A DNA stretch of 64,000 bases from Rhea pennata (lineage: Eukaryota > Chordata > Aves > Rheiformes > Rheidae): contig NC_084687.1 in the NCBI RefSeq assembly GCF_028389875.1, positions 5,802,157 through 5,866,156 of the forward strand, in the 5' to 3' direction. Below the pieces are notes generated by a model. The model saw only the letters and a list, made by a program, of their open reading frames with translations. It was not told where the DNA came from and made no database searches. The position numbers were made by a program, and so were the translations under genes. This document shows, piece after piece, positions 57,401-64,000 of this stretch. The number at the start of each line of letters is the position of its first letter. Within the stretch, counting starts at the first letter, position 1.

Positions 57401-59920
57401 ATATTCTCAGCATAGTGGTGACAGTTGTATGTCTATTATTACTGATGGCAAATTGGTTAATAGTGTGGTTAGTCCAAATAAACTAATATTGCAGACTGTG
57501 TTTCTTTTCTTAGCTAAGGTAACGTTTTTGTACACCTACTTGAAACCATTAACTTTCTGGTAAGCATTTTTTTTTAGGTTTAACTTTAGTTCTTTTGCCC
57601 AGCTACATGCAACTTCTCTGAATGTCACCGCTGTAACAGACTGCTCAAACCTTGGTGAGAGTTTTAACAGCGAGCAGTGGTTCCTCCCCAGAAAAGCTCA
57701 GAAATGCCACAAGTGCATTTAATGCTACAGCCTCATGGCCTGAGCTCACTTTCACCAAGCTAAGCAGCTTGATAAGTGTTTAATTATGTCATTTTGGTTT
57801 AGAGAGAGGTTAGTTTCAATTCTCTGCTGTTAGCAGTTGCTTTAGGTGAGGTGAGAAGCCCAAAGAACCTGGTCTTTGGAAGAAGTTGAGTATTAGTGAG
57901 CTCACTTTTGAGGGCTGGCTTTTTCTGTCTGTTCTTGCTAATGGGTTCCTCGATTGTATTTTCTTAATATGCTGTTCATATGTAGCAATCTGCAAATTGG
58001 AAATATGTTAAATCTATTTTAATGAGTGAAAAGTCAGTGTGACTCAAACTTCATCTTTTTTAGCTTCTGATTCAAATTCATTCCCTTTTGGTAGCGACTG
58101 AAATGTCACCAAATGTTCATAGTGCCTGAAGAGCTGAGAGCAACTCTGCCTCTAGCTGATAGCTGGCATCCCGCTGCCAAAGGCGGCTGGTTTTGCCTCC
58201 TCCCGGGGCCGCTGGCAGCGAAGCAGAGCCCAAGTGGAGAAGTGGGAGGATGAATCACTTCTCTGCTCTTCCGGATCCAAATGGGAGTTGGGAGGCGCTT
58301 AGCGGCTCTGCTCAGCTGCAACAAGGAATTCTGCCCTGGATTCTGCAGGTGTCTGAGCTGGGAGGATTAGGGGTGGGATTGGCTCATGGGGCACACAAAA
58401 GTAACACGTGTTTTGAGGGCTGATATGTCTAATGTCAATTATCAATCTAGAAATTTAACTAATGTTTATAGAAATAATCAGAGTACATTGTTTTATTCTG
58501 TGAACAGAGCATAACTTTATGAATAGCTGTGAAATCATTGAGATACGTGCTGTATACCTGGGAGAAATGACATGCATTGCTGCCGGTTTTGATATATTTT
58601 GAATTCCTAACAAATGGTAGCAGTGAGTTAGTGTTGTCTTGGTCTGAGTTGTTGACGTGCAGCTGAAGAGTTTTGCTTTCCACTTCTGTGACTGACTTGC
58701 TGTGTGGTTTTGCCAGTTATTTAATATCTGTCATTTTAATCAGCAAAGGAACAATAATGAATTGGAGCATAGTGATTTTTTAGTAGTCTAACAAAATTTT
58801 TGCGATAAATCAATAGGAAATTGTTGAATTTTTGGATTGTTGCAGGTATACAGTAAATCTGTCTCAATCATAACTATTTATAAGGGCAATGCACTGTACA
58901 GTCTCTTTCCTTTCAATAGTTTTCTTTGCCTTTATTTACTTAACTGGGTTGAAAATTGCTATGACCTATATTCAGTAGTGGCCAGCTCTTTTTGGGGAGG
59001 TCTAGGACTGCAGACCTTACAATTTGTCATTGTGGAACTTTTCTTCCTGTATTGCTGCACCTCTAATAGCAAATATTTTCTCCACTGTTTTTAAATGTGA
59101 TTCCCTCTGTGCTGCTTAACTTGTGGGGAGAGTTTTTAAAATCCATCAATTTCAAAGTCTTCATTAGCTTTGATTCTTTGAATGTCAGCTCAATATGGGA
59201 GAGAAACTTGCTTGTCTTACACTTTAAATAGCTCTCAGATGGTAACATGGATAGTGAGGGAACACAATACGGTGGAGACGGCTGGGTTGTGTGGGCTCTG
59301 CAGTTCTATTCTTGGACCACAATAGCCGGAATGAAAAGCTGTAGACGCTGCCTCGTGCTCGAGCCATTGTGTGTGAGCGATGTTTTTAATTCTGAAAGTC
59401 AAAGGTCTTCCAGGATCTCATTCTGCTACTCTTGTGGTTTGAGAGCTCTTACTGTCTGTCTTTACTGTAGACAGTGGAGGTTGTGAAGGGAAATAGCTGC
59501 AAAGTGACTGTTTTTAAAGCAAGCTTACAAAATTCTGCTTGTTTGGGATCATTTTTAAGGCTACATAATAGTCTATATTTATTTTTTCCCCTTTGTTACT
59601 GTAGTAAGCATTGGATGCTTAGAAGGTAAGATGACTGTTTTTGCAAAGATAATGAGTCAAGTTAAAAATATGACTGACTCAATTCCCTTTTTTTAATATT
59701 TCTGCTTTAAAAAGAATATTTCTGCGTGCAAAAGAAAGGCTGTATGTTACAGGTCTTTCTCACTCAAACCCCCCAAAGTCCTCAGGCTCTGGGGGAAGTT
59801 GATCTAGGTTAGTGAAGTTCATCTTGACCTTGACTGGTGTCTGAATTGGGTTTCTTTCATTTTGCTGACTCAGTCTATCACACTGTTCAGGAGTTAAAGC
59901 CTTATTTTTTAAGGATCAAA

Positions 59921-59944
59921 ATCTATTATTTTAAAATAATAGAT
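59921..59944. repeat. Perfect 24-bp palindrome
   Basis: ATCTATTATTTT at 59921-59932 is followed without spacer by its exact reverse complement at 59933-59944. AT-rich and intronic. Confidence 0.95.
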
Positions 59945-62740
59945 ATAACTTGTTTGCAAGAAGGTAGGCTGTTTGGAGCCCCTTTGGCAGAGATTATGTA
60001 AATTATGTATCTGCACGGAATAATCATGTGTCTCATGCAAGAAAGAGCCTCAATTCCAAGGGCAGGCGATTTCCTAAAACCATACGGGTCAGGCAAAGGG
60101 GGAGTAGTTAAGATATTATTTTGCAGTATATATACTATTTGAAGCTGTAGATAAAGGACTGCATTGTATTTCTCACAAAAATATGCTATGTGAAGTACCT
60201 CTTTCAAGTCTGTTTTCCTTAATGTGTCTTCTTTCCTTTACCTTCCCAAGCTTTAGCAGGAAAAAAAAGCAGCCGTTATACAAATTAAACAGAACTTTTT
60301 TCTGGTTTTAGGATGTTATAAAAAGTCAAATTTGGCAGTTTCTCAGTTAAAGGCGTTTTCGTGGATGGTGCTATACAGTTAAAGGTCTCCTTCTGCAAAT
60401 CTTCCAGATTGCCTAGCAGATATTTCAGGTCTGCTGAAATGATGCACGCGGCACCTAATGAATAATCCCAGTTGCTCCACGGCACTGAATGTAATTTTGT
60501 GTCTAGCTCTGTACCTGACTTGTTTTAATAATAAGTGAACCTGGACTTTCAAAAATATTAAGTTGAGCCCTGAAAAATAAATGGTTAGTGGCCTCTTCTG
60601 GGGATTTGAGCATAAATCAGATGAGGAACAGTTTTGTCATGAGTAGTCTCTGACGCAGTTTTAGAGAAGAGGGAACTGAAACCTCTTGAGGAAAGGATCT
60701 TTTGTTCATTCTATTTTAAATATATTGTGAAATCAAAGAAAGTACAAACTAGTATTAAAATTTAGAAAGTTGCATATGCTGCAGTAAAGATTAACTCTTT
60801 GGGTGAAGTGTGTGGTGGTCAGTTACAAGATAGGGTTTTTGTTCAGGTGAGTTTCTGATGTTGTTCGACTGCAGCATTAGGGTTAGGAGTAAAAGCGAAA
60901 TGGTGTGTGCTGGGTGAGAGGACAGCGGATATGCCTCGGGGCAGCGGTGCTTAGCGTAGGGCTTGGTGGTGCACCCACGGAGGAGGGTTTTCCAGTTTGC
61001 TGGGCATGCCGCCGACCATTTAAGACAGTTCATGCCTCAGGAATCGGGAGAGCGTGCATATGGGGCAGTCTGGCACTAACAGCTTTTCAGGTGTGATGAA
61101 ATACAGTTGTGGGACTGAACTGTAGGGGGAAATACTGAGCAAAGAAGTGATAGGGTTAAAACATAACATGATTTAGAATGACATATAGTGACAACGATTT
61201 GCTTGGAAACCTTCCTCTTGGATGATGGTGAGCAGAAAGGCTGTCCAGAGCACAGGGGGAAGAAGCAGTTTCTGAAGGAGTCAAATGTGGCTTTTGGTGA
61301 AAAAGCAACAGGGTGCTTCCGATCCTAATGGCTGCTGCCAGGCCTGTCCTCAGCGGAAGCGACTGAGGTCTTCCTCAGCAGCCTCTTAAATTTGAGGAAG
61401 GTGCATTTGTTCTGCTGGATGTTGCTGATGCAAGCTCCAAACACGGAGCTGTTTATCTCCATTCAGATCCTTTTGAACAACCCCTACAGTAATGTGGGAT
61501 AGTGTTGAAGAGCGTCACCGTGGCTAAAAAGGAAGTTTTTCAGGGTGGGGTGGGAAAACAGGAATGTGTTAGGTGGTCTTCAGACTGATGACTGGCTTTG
61601 ACTTCCTTCAAATGCAGTGGTTTCTTAACTATCGCTTTTAAAAGCTAAGACCCCTTGCTCTGGAGGAGGTTTTCCAGTTCTTCTGGCTTACAGTGTAAGT
61701 TCCTTCTAGGAGGAGTGCTGGAAGTATTGGTGCCTTCTGCTTCTCTCATTAGTACGATGGTGTTCCCTGTCCCGCAGAGTAAACTCTTCAGCCCGGCTAT
61801 GTGACAGCAGTAGTGTCAGCAGCTGTGCCAAGCACCAGGGGAGTTAAACGCAGGGCACCTTCTCACAGCTCTTTTTAATCTGCCTGGTCTGCAGGCGCAG
61901 GAGGAGGAGCGGGGAGAGTGCAAAGTTAGGGACGTGAGTCTTGGTTGCCTTGATCTTAAATGTCTTGGGGTAGGGTGAGGCATGGGCGCTTGTCCCGTGA
62001 TAAAACGGGCTGTCGCTCTGTCGGTGCACAGAGCACTTGCCATCAGTATTCCTGCTCCCTTTACAGTGGTGCTATAGGATCACTGCTTCCACATACCAGC
62101 TTTCTTAATGCTTTTTCCCCCACCTTTTTTGAAATGATGCTGGGGACACTAGCAAAAATTCACTTGGTTTAGCCTTTTTTTTTCTTTTGCTTTTCTTCTA
62201 GCTGGCATCTCTTTGCATTCCCTTCAGCTCAAATGCTCCCCCCCCCCCCAAACAACTTACCAATAAACCCTTGAAATTCTTCAAAAAAACCCTGATTTTT
62301 TTAAATGATGGAGTACATGTTATGAAAACAAGAGCAGAGTAGAATATCTACTTTGCTTTTCACAAGCTTTATTTTTTTAGGAATTGTAGTAGTGTGTGGG
62401 AGTTCAAAGTTTGCAGACTGCTGTGTCTCACTGAAGAGCACTGCAGTTGTTCATATGCTATGTAATCCATTTTCTTCAGGCAAATAAACTGATTGCAGCC
62501 AGTATTTTCTTTTAACTTAATTTTATCCTTTTTTAATAATAGCAACTGTATGTCCTTTGGCAAATGACATATGGACTCACTAATGGAAAAGGTAAATGTG
62601 AAAAGATCTAGGAAACAGATCTTAAGTTGTTCTGTAGTGTGTCTGTGTATCTGCATTGGGCATTTGCCCATTGAGAAAGACTACTTATTTATTCAGTGAC
62701 AGAATGTCAGTTTGGTGTTTCATAGAAATTTTAAGTGATT

Positions 62741-62771
62741 TATTTAGCCAAGAAGGAACCTTGGCTAAATA
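62741..62771. repeat. Perfect 12-bp inverted repeat, 7-base loop
   Basis: TATTTAGCCAAG (62741-62752) is matched by its exact reverse complement CTTGGCTAAATA (62760-62771) around the loop AAGGAAC. A third GCCAA follows at 62776-62780. The stem is too short for a typical microRNA precursor. Confidence 0.95.
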
Positions 62772-64000
62772 GGTTAGCCAACCTGAACAATCAAGTTTGA
62801 AATTTGGTTGGTTACGTAGGAGCTGAAAACATTGCTGATTGCTATCAGGGGAAGCTGGAAAAGAAGCTAGTGGGAATACCCCTCTCTCTAAGTATTTGTT
62901 CTTTTTTAGCTGGTGAGAAGAAATTGTGACATGACATTTGTGTTGTGAGATTGCTAGTTCAACTTGGAGAAGCAGCTGAGCAAGATGGGCTAAATGTGTG
63001 GAGCTAAATCAGTAACTTAAAGGGAGTGGGGAGCAGGTTCTTCATGGCAAAAGATGACTCAGTCCATTTGATGTCTCTCAAGATGTCGCAGGACCGCGTG
63101 CTCGCTCTCGCGCCCAGTGCGCTACATGCTTTCAGGTTATGTATCTGAACATGCTGAAAATTAAAAAGATAAGTTGTAAGTGGATCCCAAAGGGATACAG
63201 GTTTCCGTACTCTGTCTCCGTTCAAAGATTTTTCTGGCAATCTCTAACACGTTCAGCAGATCATTTTGTGCAATTTTGTCTGGCAATTTATTTCAAGATG
63301 CTGATTTTTTTTTTTTTTAAGCTCTTGTCTGAATGTCATGCTGTAAGGTACAGTGCCTCGCCTTGGTAAGGGTGCTGTTCTGCTCAGATGGGTACTGGCT
63401 TCATAGTGGTAGAACAAACCTTGCTCTTTGGGCCGCGTTAATGGGAAGTTACCATTCTCTGGGAAACAAGAACAGGGCCTGAGTGTCTGCAGCTTCCACT
63501 GCTCATTTCCACTTCAAGTTATCCTGATGCTCCTGAAAAAGTGTCGCGTTTTGCAAAGGGAGAACAGCTAGGATCCATCTGTGCTGATTCTCCAAAAGCA
63601 GTATCTGGGCAGCAAAGGTCTACCACTGTGGTAGTTTCCTGGTCCTCCACTGTATTTCCTTCTAAAATTTAGTCTGCAACATTTAGCTTTTATGTAAATA
63701 TTTTTTGGGGGGGGGATTGATTTTATTATTTTATTATATTATTTTTATTATTTTAATTCAAATAAGTACTAATATTCAAAAAGAGTTTTTAAACAAATAC
63801 TATCTCTCTCTCTCTCTGCATTGTCTGTCTTTACTATTCTGTCAGTCATAACTTTGTGGCATTAACAATTTATATGTGCAAAGAAGAATAAAAGAAAATG
63901 TAATGTCTTCTGTATTGATAAGTCATGGTTTGAGGATATTAATGACTATTTTATAAGTTACCTGAGGTGTTACCAATATATAAATCAAATTTACCACTTT

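Larger units (their letters stand above)
41068..64000 (+). other. SRGAP2: SRGAP2 first coding intron (5' part)
   Basis: Intronic sequence from the exon donor to the window end. No exon, RNA gene or nested gene was recognised. Named repeats are listed separately. Others seen: a T run at 43811-43829, a 14-base tandem duplication GTTGTTGCCCCCCA at 49285-49312, C runs near 53310 and 62239, a TTTA run at about 54990-55005, and AT-rich microsatellite sequence at about 63720-63770 followed by (CT)n at about 63802-63817. CpG is clearly more frequent here than in the intergenic block at 15-38 kb. Confidence 0.8.

Noticed and set aside
41068-64000. Second coding exon of SRGAP2
   Set aside because: No frame encoding the expected F-BAR continuation (EIRAQL...) was found on the plus strand up to the window end.

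Overview
The window is avian nuclear DNA. Its five genes line up one-to-one with a block of human 1q32.1: cathepsin E (CTSE, minus), RHEX (plus), AVPR1B (minus), FAM72A (minus) and the first coding exon of SRGAP2 (plus). The only clear young-type repeats are short pieces of CR1, the main LINE of birds. No lineage within birds can be named from sequence alone.

Layout. 1-900: CpG-rich DNA with no recognised gene, carrying a pair of GATA motifs. 936-4196: complete nine-exon CTSE on the minus strand. 4200-8200: GC-rich divergent intergenic region between CTSE and RHEX, rich in GATA motifs. 8218-10464: five coding exons of RHEX. 12091-14028: two coding exons of AVPR1B, with a TATA box at 14644-14650. 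From about 15 kb the sequence drops sharply in GC and, until about 38.4 kb, is CpG-poor intergenic DNA. It is broken only by an isolated CpG island at about 26.25-26.60 kb that contains a good CTCF-like motif. 35960-39125: complete four-exon FAM72A on the minus strand. 39126-41000: CpG island shared head-to-head by FAM72A and SRGAP2, with CCAAT boxes in two pairs. 41001-41067: first coding exon of SRGAP2. 41068-64000: the start of the first coding intron of SRGAP2, holding two CR1 pieces, an ancient SINE/LINE tail, a GC-rich tRNA-like candidate retroposon and microsatellites.

How the genes relate. CTSE and RHEX are both linked to red-cell biology in mammals (established knowledge) and here are divergently arranged around GATA motifs, which suggests shared erythroid control (inference). 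FAM72A and SRGAP2 form the head-to-head pair that was later co-duplicated in humans; this window shows the pair as a single copy. AVPR1B is a vasotocin/vasopressin receptor and is functionally unrelated to its neighbours.

I found no gene family unknown to me and no CRISPR, phage, retroviral or toxin material. The most interesting points are an intact avian RHEX with conserved tyrosine motifs, the regulatory architecture of the two divergent promoters, the orphan CpG island, and the candidate retroposon at about 50 kb.
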